DNA from: Arthrobacter sp. U41 | GTDB lineage: Bacteria; Actinomycetota; Actinomycetes; Actinomycetales; Micrococcaceae | DNA length: 64,000 nt | Assembly: GCF_007679325.1 (NCBI RefSeq) | Contig: NZ_VEGI01000003.1 | Span: forward strand, 62,001-126,000 | Direction of reading: 5' to 3' | Shown: piece after piece, positions 45,857-54,494 of the stretch | Layout: each line of letters opens with the position of its first letter | How positions within the stretch are numbered: position 1 is the stretch's first letter | The notes under the pieces: generated by a model | Told to the model about the DNA's origin: nothing | What the model saw: the letters and a program-made list of their open reading frames with translations, nothing else | Databases searched by the model: none | Translations under genes and position numbers: made by a program

Positions 45857-47082
45857 TACGCGTTCACCAGCCCGGCGGTTGAGCCGGCAGCCGGCGTGCC
45901 CGAAAGATCGAGTTCGGTGCCGTGCTTCCGGGCGAGGTCCGCTTCGAGGTCGCGGACGATCGGCAGGATGTCCCGCCCGAACGCGGCGACTTCCTCCTGG
46001 AAGTGCAGGTAGCCGGTGAGGAACAGGTTCACGCCGATCTTCTTGTACTCCACGATCCGCTCGGCGATCTGCTCCGGCGTGCCGATCAGCTGGGTCTTGA
46101 ACCCGTCGTTGTACTGGACCAGGTCCTCGAAGCTCGAATCGGCCCACATGCCCTTGCCGTCCTTCGTGGACGCCCCGGCTTCCTGGACCGCCGCGCGGAA
46201 ACCCTCGACGGCGGGCTTGTGCGCCTTCGCGACGATCTCGCGCAGGGTGTCCCGGGCCTCCTGCTCCGAATCGCGGGAGATCACGAAGCCGTTCAGGCCG
46301 AACCTCGGAGATGGGAGGTGAGAGGATAAAGCGGAGGGGAGATCACCTTCGGTGCCGCGGCCGGCCTCACCGGCGGAGGCCACCACACCGGCGATGTTCT
46401 CCTTGAAGCCTTCCAGGTCCTTGCCGTTGGAGAAGTACCAGTCCGCCACGCGCCCGGCCGTGGCCTGCGCGGCGGTGGAGTTCCCGCCGAAGAAGATCTC
46501 CGGGTGCGCCCGGCCCGGCACGTCCACCGGAGCCGGGTTCAGGGTGAAGTTGTTGATGTTGTAGTACTTGCCGGACTGGCTGTACTCCTGCTCGGTCCAG
46601 AGCCCGCGGAGGATCCTGATGAACTCCTCGGTGCGGACGTAGCGTTCATCATGTTCCAGCCACTCGAGGCCGAAGTTGGTGAACTCGTCCTTGAGCCAGC
46701 CGGAGACGATGTTCACGGCGGCGCGGCCGTTCGAGATGTGGTCCGCGGTGATGATGTACTTTGCCAGCACGCCGGGGTGCCACATGCCCGGGTGGACGGC
46801 GGAGATCACTTTGAGCCGCTCGGTTGCCGCCAGCAGGGCGAGGCTGAATGAGGTGGCCTCGTGCTGCTTGTCCGCGCCGTAGGATGCGGCGTAGCGGGTC
46901 TGGGTGAGGGCGTATTCGAAGCCGGAGTTCTCCGCGATCCGGGCCAGCTTCTTGTTGTACTCGAAGTCCCAGCCGGTGCGCTGTTCAATGGTGGAAACCA
47001 CCAGGCCGCCGGAGACATTCGGGACCCAGTAGGCGAACTTGAGCGGTTCGGAAAGACGGGCGACGTTGCTGATGTCAGTCAT
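45856..47082 (-). CDS. sfnG: FMNH2-dependent dimethylsulfone monooxygenase (SfnG-like)
   Basis: A 408-residue luciferase-like flavin monooxygenase. LKFAYWVPNVSGGLVVSTIE and QRTGWDFEYNKKLA at the N-terminus closely match SfnG, which converts dimethylsulfone to methanesulfinate. DHISNGRAAVNIVSGW and WLEHDERYVRTEEFIR are conserved. An in-frame low-complexity insert (GTEGDLPSALSSHLPSP) at about 46300-46360 is not expected in the family. A flavin reductase is not in the operon. Sulfonates could be alternative substrates. Confidence 0.85.
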   Translation of the reverse strand: MTDISNVARLSEPLKFAYWVPNVSGGLVVSTIEQRTGWDFEYNKKLARIAENSGFEYALTQTRYAASYGADKQHEATSFSLALLAATERLKVISAVHPGMWHPGVLAKYIITADHISNGRAAVNIVSGWLKDEFTNFGLEWLEHDERYVRTEEFIRILRGLWTEQEYSQSGKYYNINNFTLNPAPVDVPGRAHPEIFFGGNSTAAQATAGRVADWYFSNGKDLEGFKENIAGVVASAGEAGRGTEGDLPSALSSHLPSPRFGLNGFVISRDSEQEARDTLREIVAKAHKPAVEGFRAAVQEAGASTKDGKGMWADSSFEDLVQYNDGFKTQLIGTPEQIAERIVEYKKIGVNLFLTGYLHFQEEVAAFGRDILPIVRDLEADLARKHGTELDLSGTPAAGSTAGLVNA

Positions 47083-49091
47083 GAGAGTTCCTTACTTCTG
47101 GGGTAACGGGACCGCAGGACATCCTGGATGTCCGCGATGCATGGTTCGTTCTGGAGTGAGGTGGTGTCCCCGAGCGCACTTTCTTCGAACAGCTGGGTCA
47201 GCAGCCGGCGCATGATCTTGCCGCTGCGCGTTTTCGGCACATCGGGAACGACGACGACGTCCCGCGGCTTGGCGATCGGCCCGATCGCCTTCGCCACATG
47301 GTTGCGCAGCTCCTCGGCCAGCGAGTTTGGGCCCACGCCCGCAGGGTTCCCTGCCCGAGCCTGCGAGGGGAGGGGGCGGGTGGGGACGACGAACGCCACG
47401 ATGGCGTGCCCGGTCTTCGGGTCCGCGACCGGGCACACCCCGGCTTCCACCACGTCCGGGTGCGAGACGAGCGCCGATTCGATCTCGATCGTGGACAGCA
47501 GGTGTCCGGAGACGTTGAGGGTGTCGTCCACGCGCCCGAGGATCCAGATGTCGCCGTCGTCGTCGTACTTGGCGCCGTCGCCGGCGAGGAACCAGCCCTG
47601 GGCGGCGTACTTGCGCCAGTACGAGTCAAAGTACCGCTGCGGGTTGCCCCACACGGTGCGGGCGATGGCGGGTCCGGGGGCGTCCACCACGATGAAACCC
47701 TGGACGCCCGGCGGCACCGTGTTGCCGGCGTCGTCCACGATCCGCGTGCCGACGCCGGGTAGGGGCCGGGCCGCGCAGCCGGGTTTGAACTCCGTGTCCG
47801 TCGGTGCGGGGGAGAGGATGGCGGCGCCGGTTTCGGACTGCCACCAGGTGTCCACCACGGGGGCTGTGCCGGCCCCGACGTTTTCCCGGAGCCAGCGCCA
47901 TGCCTCGGGGTTGACGGCCTCGCCGACCGTGCCGAGCAGCCGGATGGAGGAGAGGTCGTAGCCGTCCGGGACGCCGTCCGGGAACCAGCCCATGAGCGAG
48001 CGCACCAGGGTGGGGGCGGTGTAGTACTGCGTCACGCCGTAGCGTTCGATGATTTCGAAGTGCCGGCCCGGGTGCGGGGTGTTGGGGGTGCCTTCGAAGA
48101 TCACCTGGGTGGCCCCGTTGGAGAGCGGGCCGTACAGCTCGTAGGTGTGCGCGGTGACCCAGGCGAGGTCCGCCGTGCACCAGTGGACGTCCCGGTCCCG
48201 GAGCGCCGGGTCCGGGTTGCTGAAGAGGTGCTCGAAGCTCCAGGACGCCTGCGTCAGGTAACCGCCCGAGGTGTGGACCAGGCCTTTGGGCTTGCCGGTG
48301 GTCCCCGAGGTGTACATGATGAACAGCGGCGTCTCCGCGTCGAACGCCTCGGCTGCGTGGACGTCGGAGGCCTGCCCGACGGCGTCATGCCACCACACGT
48401 CGCGCCCCGCGGTCATCGGGACGGTGTCCAGGAGTTCCGGTGCGGTGGTGCGGTTGACCACCAGCACGTGCTCGATGGCGTTGTCCCCGGAGACGGCCGC
48501 ATCCGCGTTGTCCTTGACCGGCACGGCGGCGCCGCGGCGGAACTGCCCGTCGGTGGTGACCAGCAGCTTGGCGCGGGTGTCCTCCACCCGGAACTTGAGT
48601 GCCTCCGCGGAGAAACCGCCGAAGACGAGCGAGTGGATGGCGCCGATGCGGGCCACGGCCAGCGTGATGATCACCGTTTCCGGGATGACCGGGAGGTAGA
48701 TGACCACCCGGTCGCCCTGGGTGATACCGAGGTCCAGCAGGGCGTTGGCGGCTTTGGAGACCTCCCGCTGGAGTTCGGCGTACGTGATGGTGCGCCGGTC
48801 GCCGGGCTCGCCCTCGAAGTGCAGGGCCACCTTGTCGCCGCGTCCCGCCGCTACATGGCGGTCGACGCAGTTGTAGGCGACGTTGAGCCTGCCGCCGTCG
48901 AACCAGGTGATGTCCGGGCCGATGCCGGCGCCGACGTCGGCCGGGATGCGGCGGTGGGTGGTGTGCCACGGTTTGTCCTGTCCGGGCACGTCCTCCCAGT
49001 CGAGACGGAGGGCGGCCGCCTCCCAGAAGGTGAGGCGTTCCTCTTCGGTCGCAGGGACATTGGCCGGGGCGGCTTGGATGGCTAGGCCCAT
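47079..49091 (-). CDS. acs: Acetyl-CoA synthetase
   Basis: A 670-residue AMP-forming ligase. FIMYTSGTTGKPKGLVHTSG, WCTADLAWVTAHTYELYGPL, DTWWQSETGA, GWFLAGDGAKYDDDGDIWIL and PKTRSGKIMRRLL (catalytic lysine) match Acs. The start ATG 49091 lies inside the end of the permease gene (10-bp overlap); an ATG at 49106 is an alternative. A segment of about 20 residues near the C-terminus (RPLPSQARAGNPAGVGPNS) is encoded by a dispersed 57-bp repeat. Its place in a sulfur operon is unusual. Confidence 0.9.
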   Translation of the reverse strand: MGLAIQAAPANVPATEEERLTFWEAAALRLDWEDVPGQDKPWHTTHRRIPADVGAGIGPDITWFDGGRLNVAYNCVDRHVAAGRGDKVALHFEGEPGDRRTITYAELQREVSKAANALLDLGITQGDRVVIYLPVIPETVIITLAVARIGAIHSLVFGGFSAEALKFRVEDTRAKLLVTTDGQFRRGAAVPVKDNADAAVSGDNAIEHVLVVNRTTAPELLDTVPMTAGRDVWWHDAVGQASDVHAAEAFDAETPLFIMYTSGTTGKPKGLVHTSGGYLTQASWSFEHLFSNPDPALRDRDVHWCTADLAWVTAHTYELYGPLSNGATQVIFEGTPNTPHPGRHFEIIERYGVTQYYTAPTLVRSLMGWFPDGVPDGYDLSSIRLLGTVGEAVNPEAWRWLRENVGAGTAPVVDTWWQSETGAAILSPAPTDTEFKPGCAARPLPGVGTRIVDDAGNTVPPGVQGFIVVDAPGPAIARTVWGNPQRYFDSYWRKYAAQGWFLAGDGAKYDDDGDIWILGRVDDTLNVSGHLLSTIEIESALVSHPDVVEAGVCPVADPKTGHAIVAFVVPTRPLPSQARAGNPAGVGPNSLAEELRNHVAKAIGPIAKPRDVVVVPDVPKTRSGKIMRRLLTQLFEESALGDTTSLQNEPCIADIQDVLRSRYPRSKELS
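47327..47390. repeat. 57-bp-type repeat inserted in frame in acs
   Basis: TGGGCCCACGCCCGCAGGG and TTCCCTGCCCGAGCCTGCGA, then GGTGGGGAC, align with the 57-bp tandem unit at 37998 over about 60 bp with a few changes. The insertion keeps the acs frame open. It lies just before the conserved LAEELRNHVAKAIGP block of the C-terminal domain. Confidence 0.75.
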
Positions 49092-49993
49092 CGTTTCACC
49101 GCCCATTTCTCGGCCAGGCCCAGCAGGGCGTCGGTGGTCTTGCCGATCAGGGCCAGCAGCACGATGGCCAGCAGGAGCCGGTCGGTGCGGCCATTGTTCT
49201 GTGAGTCCGTGAGCAGGAAGCCGAGTCCCATCGAGGAGGCAATGAGTTCAGCTGCCACGAGGAACAGCCACGCCTGGGCCAGGGCGAGCCGGAGCCCGGA
49301 GAAGACGGCAGGCACTACGGCCGGAAGCTGCACCGTTGTCAGCAGCTTGACGCCTTTGAGCCCGAACGCGCGCGCGGCTTCCACCAGGTTCTGGTCCACG
49401 TGGCGCAGCGCCAGGGAGACAGTGGTGAACACAGGGAAGAAGGCGCCGATCAGGATCAGCGTGATCTTGGAGTCCTCGCCGATCTTCATCCAGAGGATGA
49501 GCAGCGGTACCCAAGCCAGGGAGGGGACGGCTCGGAGCGCGCCGATGGTCGGGGCGAGCAGGGCGTCCGCGAACCGGGACAGGCCCACCAGCGATCCAAG
49601 AACCAGGCCCAGCGATGCACCGGCCGCAAAGCCGATCAGCACTCGCTGGGTGGAGATGGCGATGTGTTGGCCGAGCTGCCCGCGCTGGAGGAGGTCAAGT
49701 CCGGCCTCCAGCACCATGGCCGGCGGCGGGAGTTGGACAATGCTGAACACCCCGGCAGCCGTCGAGACCTGCCAGGCGGCCAGCATCGCGGCGGGAATGA
49801 TCAGTCCAAGGAGCAGACGCGCCCAGCCGTTGGCCAGGATCCCGGCGGGGGACCATCCGTTCGCCGGGGAACCACCCGCAACCATAGCGGGGGAGTCCGG
49901 CCGGGCGGCGTCTGCCGGAGTTGCGGGGACAGCTGCAGCGTGCCCGTCCGCAACACTGTTGCCAGTGACGTATGGATTTCCGAGGCGGGTCAT
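49082..49993 (-). CDS. ssuC: ABC transporter permease for sulfonate-type sulfur sources
   Basis: A 303-residue permease with about six transmembrane helices. The inner-membrane EAA loop is VDQNLVEAARAFGLKGVKLL. LPPPAMVLEAGLDLLQRGQL and LRAVPSLAWVPLLILWMKIG are typical of SsuC/TauC. A Pro/Ala-rich N-terminal tail is long. The ATG shares a base with the stop of the substrate-binding gene. It serves with SsuA and SsuB to import sulfonates or sulfones. Confidence 0.88.
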   Translation of the reverse strand: MTRLGNPYVTGNSVADGHAAAVPATPADAARPDSPAMVAGGSPANGWSPAGILANGWARLLLGLIIPAAMLAAWQVSTAAGVFSIVQLPPPAMVLEAGLDLLQRGQLGQHIAISTQRVLIGFAAGASLGLVLGSLVGLSRFADALLAPTIGALRAVPSLAWVPLLILWMKIGEDSKITLILIGAFFPVFTTVSLALRHVDQNLVEAARAFGLKGVKLLTTVQLPAVVPAVFSGLRLALAQAWLFLVAAELIASSMGLGFLLTDSQNNGRTDRLLLAIVLLALIGKTTDALLGLAEKWAVKRWA

Positions 49994-51036
49994 CAGGAAT
50001 CCTTGATGGCGGACGCGTCCGCCTTCGTCACCAGCGAGTCATCGAGAAGGGAGGCGATGGCGTCGTCGATCTGCTGCTGGCTCGCGACGTCGCCGGTCTC
50101 CACAAACGTGGGGCCGATCTTCGCCAGGACCTTGCGCTGCGCGTCGCCCGGTGCCGGGTCGACGTTGAGGTTGCTGCGCTGCAACACCACGGTCTTTGCG
50201 ACGGCGAGATCCAGCCCAGCAGCTTCGGCGAGGATCTGAGCGGTCTCGTCCGGGTTGGCCGCGGCCCATGCGCGGGCCTTCTCGTAGGCGTTGACGACGG
50301 CCTGGGCCAGTTTCGGCTTGTCCTGCAGGAAGGTTTCCGTGGCGTTCAGGAAGCCGTAGGTGTTGAAGGAGAGGTTCCGGTAGAAGAGTTTGGCGCCCTT
50401 CTGCTCCGCGCCGGCCATGATCGGGTCCAGGCCCGACCAGGCGTCCACCGAGCCGTTTTCCAGCGCGGCACGGCCGTCGGCGTGCTGCAGGTTCTGCACG
50501 GTGACGTCCGTGGCCGAGATCCCGGCTTCGGAGAGCGACTGAAGCAGGAAGAAGTACGGGTCGGTTCCTTTCGTCGCCGCCACCGACTTGCCCTTGAGGT
50601 CAGCCACGGTGGTGATGCCGGAGGACTCTTTCGTCACCAGCGCCGCCCATTCCGGCTGGGAGTAGATATCGATTGTCTTGATCGGGGAACCGTTGGCGCG
50701 GGCCAGCAGGGCCGCGGATCCGGCCGTGGAGCCGACGTCGATCGCGCCGGAGCGCAGCGCCTCGTTGGCCTTGTTGGACCCGGCGGACTGCACCCAATTG
50801 ACGGTGACGCCCTGGTCCTGGAGGGCGGCTTCAAGCCAGCCCTTCTTCTTAATGACCAGGCTCAACGGGTTGTACGTGGCGAAATCGATGTTGAGCTTGC
50901 TGCTCCCGACGGCGGCGCCAGCCGCGGCCGAGCCTCCTGAACCTTCCCCTGCGACGCAGCCCGTGAGGACGAGCGCGGCGGAGACGGCTGCGGCGCCGAT
51001 TACGGACCGGCGGGTGGCTTTGCGGGTGAATGACAT
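49993..51036 (-). CDS. ssuA: ABC transporter substrate-binding lipoprotein
   Basis: A 347-residue SsuA/TauA-type binding protein. The signal peptide ends in a lipobox LTGC (about residues 24-27), so it is a membrane-anchored lipoprotein; RRSVIG also gives a twin-arginine look. SKLNIDFATYNPLSLVIKKK and DVGSTAGSAALLARANGSPI are typical. It delivers sulfonates or sulfones to the permease. A 7-bp tandem repeat lies upstream, between it and ssuB. Confidence 0.88.
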   Translation of the reverse strand: MSFTRKATRRSVIGAAAVSAALVLTGCVAGEGSGGSAAAGAAVGSSKLNIDFATYNPLSLVIKKKGWLEAALQDQGVTVNWVQSAGSNKANEALRSGAIDVGSTAGSAALLARANGSPIKTIDIYSQPEWAALVTKESSGITTVADLKGKSVAATKGTDPYFFLLQSLSEAGISATDVTVQNLQHADGRAALENGSVDAWSGLDPIMAGAEQKGAKLFYRNLSFNTYGFLNATETFLQDKPKLAQAVVNAYEKARAWAAANPDETAQILAEAAGLDLAVAKTVVLQRSNLNVDPAPGDAQRKVLAKIGPTFVETGDVASQQQIDDAIASLLDDSLVTKADASAIKDS

Positions 51037-51064
51037 GGGGCTCCTCTGAGGTATGAAGCGATTG

Positions 51065-51092
51065 AGGCGAAAGGCGAAAGGCGAAAGGCGAA
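51065..51092. repeat. 7-bp tandem repeat (AGGCGAA, four copies)
   Basis: Four perfect units AGGCGAA run from 51065 to 51092 in the gap between ssuB and ssuA. As RNA from the leftward operon it reads TTCGCCT repeated. It could tune ssuA expression by slippage or be neutral. Confidence 0.75.
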
Positions 51093-51171
51093 TGGACGTG
51101 GCGGGCGGACGCAGCCGTGGCTGCGCCGTTTCCTGGCGGGGGGACTGCGGAGGGACCGGTCGGCGGGGCGG

Positions 51172-52032
51172 CTAGTGGCCGTCGACGCCGAGGGTCTCCA
51201 GGAGCGACGCCCGCAACCGGGCGAGGTCCACGGAACCGCGGTCCCGGGGGCGCTCTCCGGGCACGGTCACGGTGCGGACGATCGTGGCTCCGGGCGACGC
51301 GGCGCCTGAATCTGCACCGGCGTCCGCTTCCTTGCCCAGGACGATGATGCGGTCGGCAAGCTGGAGGGCCTCGTCGACGTCGTGGGTCACCAGGAGCACC
51401 GTCGTGGGTTCGGCGCGGTGGATGTCCAGCAGCAGGTCCTGCATCTTGATCCGCGTCAGCGCGTCGAGCGCACCGAATGGTTCGTCGAGGAGCATGACGC
51501 CGGGGTTGCGCGCGAGTGCCCTGGCCAGAGAGGCACGCTGTGCCATGCCTCCCGAGATTTCGCGGGGACGGTGCCCGGCGAAGTCGGTCAGCCCCACGAG
51601 GTCGAGCAATCGGGCCACTTTTGCCTTGCCGTCCCTGGCGCTGACGCCCTTGGGCAGGCCGATCGCGATATTGGCCCGCAGGGTGTGCCACGGCAGGAGG
51701 CGCGGTTCCTGGAAAGCGAAGGCGCAACGGGAGTCGATGCCCTGGACGGGCGTGCCGTCAATATCGACGCTGCCTGCACTGGGGGAGTCCAGCCCGGCGG
51801 TGGCCCGGAGCAGCGTGGACTTGCCGCAGCCCGAGGTACCGAGAATGGCCAGAACCTCGCCGGCTCGGATTTCGAAGTCAACGTCGCGCAGGACGGTGTG
51901 GGCGTCTGCGCCGTTACCGAAGGCCCGGCGCAGGGAGCGGAAGGCCACCGGCAGGGCCGGTGTGCGGGTGGTGGCTCCGGCGGGAGCGGCAAGGGGCGCC
52001 TCGGCCGCGGAGGAGGACAGGACAGCAGTCAT
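51172..52032 (-). CDS. ssuB: ABC transporter ATP-binding protein
   Basis: A 286-residue ATPase. Walker A GTSGCGKSTLLRA, signature REISGGMAQRASLARALARN, Walker B VMLLDEPFGALDALTR and the H-loop LLVTHDVDEALQL are all present. The pairing with SsuA/SsuC-type neighbours fits sulfonate/taurine uptake. It is the first gene of the operon, and an S-box riboswitch ends about 35 nt before its ATG. Confidence 0.9.
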   Translation of the reverse strand: MTAVLSSSAAEAPLAAPAGATTRTPALPVAFRSLRRAFGNGADAHTVLRDVDFEIRAGEVLAILGTSGCGKSTLLRATAGLDSPSAGSVDIDGTPVQGIDSRCAFAFQEPRLLPWHTLRANIAIGLPKGVSARDGKAKVARLLDLVGLTDFAGHRPREISGGMAQRASLARALARNPGVMLLDEPFGALDALTRIKMQDLLLDIHRAEPTTVLLVTHDVDEALQLADRIIVLGKEADAGADSGAASPGATIVRTVTVPGERPRDRGSVDLARLRASLLETLGVDGH

Positions 52033-52067
52033 AGGAATACTCCATCGGTCCTGGCAGTAGCACCCTA

Positions 52068-52212
52068 CGGAATGAGCCTTTGAACCGGGTGGTCAGCCCG
52101 GTGGTTCCCTTGGCTCCATACCTTGTTATCGCCGGTATCCAGGGTGGGATGACGGCGACCAGGGTTGCTGCGGCTTCATCGATCCAGGTCTCTCGGCCGC
52201 TCGGGATGGTCG
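52068..52212 (-). ncRNA. S-box (SAM) riboswitch controlling the sulfur operon
   Basis: Reading on the minus strand, the leader has CCCGAGCGGCCGAGAGACCT, then GGATCGATGAAGCCGCAGCA and ACC, which match the S-box core order GAG-GG-GAGRGAC-GG-CRATGAA-CC-GCAACC. Later AAGGTATGGAGCCAAGGG and a CCGGG/CCCGG stem are consistent with the P3-P4 side. Aptamer borders are approximate. It sits about 35 nt before ssuB, so SAM probably lowers expression, by hiding the ribosome site or by termination. SAM-I or SAM-IV class was not resolved. Confidence 0.75.
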
Positions 52213-52435
52213 TTCCCCACTAAACCGGAATCGGCACTTTTTCCCAAATGGGAAGGTTTTCCTGCGTAATATTCGGACTTGCCGCCACCGTGGGGCATAC
52301 GCCGGTCACTTGTTCGACAATTGGATCTCCATCGAGGGCTCGGCATCAGGCAATATGCCCGCGGCGGGCCGCGTGCAGGCTCTTGCCGCCCCGGCGCTGA
52401 CCAGGACATGGTGCGGCGGCGGATAGGCTGTGCAC

Positions 52436-52861
52436 ATGGCCCACGTCAACGATCCGGCAGTCCTCGAAAAACTTATGCGCACCAAGGGGCGGTGGGCCAT
52501 TGTCGGCCTGTCCACGAATCAGTGGCGTGCCGCCTATGACACGTCCCTGTTCATCCGTGACCGGCTCGGCATGGAAATCATCCCGGTCAACCTCCCCGCC
52601 GATCCCGTGCATGGGGAACCCGGCTACGCGGCACTGGCCGACATTCCCGCCGAGAAGCAGCCGATCGACGTCGTTGACTGCTTTGTGAATTCGCACAAGG
52701 TGGGGGCCGTGGTGGACCAGGCGATCGCCGTCGGCGCGAAGGCTGTCTGGATGCAGCTGGGCGTCATCGATGAAGCGGCGGCGGCGCGGGCCAAGGCCGC
52801 CGGCCTCGATGTCATTATGAACGCCTGCCCGGCGCAGGACGCCAGGCGCTTCGGTCTCTGA
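52436..52861 (+). CDS. CoA-binding domain protein (paralogue of 44004)
   Basis: A 141-residue Rossmann protein: RWAIVGLSTNQWRAAYDTSL, IIPVNLPADPVHGEPGYAAL, AKAVWMQLGVIDEAAAARAK and DVIMNACPAQDARRFGL. The cysteine near the end aligns with the one in the paralogue. The start is ATG 52436; GTG at 52430 is in frame. It is divergent from the sulfur operon. Confidence 0.85.
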   Translation: MAHVNDPAVLEKLMRTKGRWAIVGLSTNQWRAAYDTSLFIRDRLGMEIIPVNLPADPVHGEPGYAALADIPAEKQPIDVVDCFVNSHKVGAVVDQAIAVGAKAVWMQLGVIDEAAAARAKAAGLDVIMNACPAQDARRFGL

Positions 52862-52924
52862 CCGCACGCCTGCGGAGCCGGGAGGGCCCTGCACAATGTC
52901 CGCCCCGGCCAGTAGGCTCGGACC

Positions 52925-53323
52925 ATGGATGTAGCTGAACTCCGGGGGATCTGCCTCGGGTTTCCCGGCGCTTTCGAGGACTTCCCGTTCGGGCCGGAGA
53001 CGTCCGTTTTCAAGGTGCAGGCGGCAGTGTCCGGCAGCGCAGCCAAGATGTTCGCCCTGTCCGCGATGGACCAGCACGATTTCGCCGTGAGCCTGAAATG
53101 CGAGCCTGCCCTGGCAGAACAGCTGCGCGCCGGCCACCCGGAGATCACCGGAGCCTGGCACTTGAACAAGAAACACTGGAACGGTGTGCGCCTGGACGGG
53201 TCCCTGCCCGATGCGATGGTGCGCGACATGATCGAGGACTCCTATGACCTGGTGGTGGCTTCGCTGACCCGCCGCCAGCAGGAGCAGCTGGGCTGGGCGC
53301 GGCTGGCCGGTGGTCGGGCGTGA
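52925..53323 (+). CDS. MmcQ/YjbR family protein
   Basis: A 132-residue protein with LRGICLGFPGAFEDFPFGPE and HLNKKHWNGVRLDGSLPDAM, matching the YjbR (CyaY-like) fold family. The function is unknown, with DNA binding suggested for some members. Its stop overlaps the GTG of the next gene (GTGA). Confidence 0.85.
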   Translation: MDVAELRGICLGFPGAFEDFPFGPETSVFKVQAAVSGSAAKMFALSAMDQHDFAVSLKCEPALAEQLRAGHPEITGAWHLNKKHWNGVRLDGSLPDAMVRDMIEDSYDLVVASLTRRQQEQLGWARLAGGRA

Positions 53324-53898
53324 ACGCGCGGATTGCGCCCGGTGAGCTGAACTATCCAGGGATCGGTGCCACCAGCGAGGGCCGGTCGCCGGAGGGCTTC
53401 GACCGGTACCAGACCCATGCCCACCTGGGTGAGGGCCTCGAAACCTACCGCCGCGTCGCCGATGGGATCCTGACATGGCAGATCCAGCGCCGGTCCGGTC
53501 TGCGGGTCCGGACCGAAACCGAGGCCGTTGAACCCGGCGCCCGGATTGTCAGCGGGTTCGGCGTCGGCCCTTTCCGGATCAACGCGCCCTGCGAGGTCGT
53601 ATGGGTCCGCCGCCCGGTGCCCGGGGGCGCCCCGCAGTCCGCGGGGTTCGGCTACGGCACGCTCCCGGGTCATCCGGAGCGCGGCGAGGAGGCGTTTGAA
53701 GTCTCCATCGACGCCGCCGGCGCCGTGACGTTCAGCATTACGGCCTTCAGCAGGCATGCCAACTGGTTCTATGCCGCCGGCGGGCAGTGGCCAAGGCAGC
53801 CCAAAGATTCATCACTTCCCGCTACCTTAGGAGTGCACAGAAACTCGCTGCAGGTGTGGACTGAGAGCAGGCACAATGCTGAATCAACAGACCCTTGA
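53320..53898 (+). CDS. DUF1990 family protein
   Basis: A 192-residue protein: LNYPGIGATSEGRSPEGFDR, LTWQIQRRSGLRVRTETEAV, AGFGYGTLPGHPERGEEAFE and VTFSITAFSRHANWFYAAGG are typical of DUF1990. The last 35 residues are unlike the family, and the frame runs 23 bp into the next gene, so the natural end may be altered by a frameshift. The function is unknown. Confidence 0.8.
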   Translation: MNARIAPGELNYPGIGATSEGRSPEGFDRYQTHAHLGEGLETYRRVADGILTWQIQRRSGLRVRTETEAVEPGARIVSGFGVGPFRINAPCEVVWVRRPVPGGAPQSAGFGYGTLPGHPERGEEAFEVSIDAAGAVTFSITAFSRHANWFYAAGGQWPRQPKDSSLPATLGVHRNSLQVWTESRHNAESTDP

Positions 53899-54478
53899 CC
53901 AACTATGGGACTTCGATGACCCGGCCCTTTCGGAATCCCGCTTCCGGGCGGCAGCGGCCGATCCCGCCTACGACGCCGACGAGCGTGCGGAGCTGACCAC
54001 CCAGCTCGGCCGGGCCATCGGGCTGCAGGGCAGGTACGAGGAAGCCGACGCGCTGCTGGACGCGGTCGACGGCGACGAACCCACCGTCGCCGTCCGGGTG
54101 CTGCTGGAACGCGGGCGGGTGCTGAACTCCAGCGGCCACGCGCAGATGGCCGTGCCGCTCTTCGAACAGGCCGCCGAACTCGCGGACCACCTGGGAGAGG
54201 AATTCCTTGCCGTCGATGCGCTCCACATGCTCGCCATCGCGGACGCCGCCCACGCCGAAACCTGGACCCGGAGCGCCCTGGAATACGCCTCCACGGTGCA
54301 CGACGAGCGGACTAAACAGTGGCTCGTGGCGTTGCACAACAACCTCGGCTGGACACTGCACGACGCCGGCCGCTGCACCGAGGCCATGGTGGAGTTCCAG
54401 CTCGCCTCGCAGTGGGCCGAGCGCATCGGCACCCCGCGGCAGCAGCAGCTGGCCCGGGAAGCGATCCAGGCCTGCTGA
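53876..54478 (+). CDS. Tetratricopeptide-type repeat protein
   Basis: A 200-residue helical protein. The repeats AELTTQLGRAIGLQGRYEEA, VRVLLERGRVLNSSGHAQMA and LVALHNNLGWTLHDAGRCTE have the spacing of TPR motifs. It is probably a soluble scaffold or regulator. A 63-bp palindromic repeat follows 16 bp after its stop. Confidence 0.7.
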   Translation: MLNQQTLDQLWDFDDPALSESRFRAAAADPAYDADERAELTTQLGRAIGLQGRYEEADALLDAVDGDEPTVAVRVLLERGRVLNSSGHAQMAVPLFEQAAELADHLGEEFLAVDALHMLAIADAAHAETWTRSALEYASTVHDERTKQWLVALHNNLGWTLHDAGRCTEAMVEFQLASQWAERIGTPRQQQLAREAIQAC

Positions 54479-54494
54479 TCCCGCCCTTCAACTG

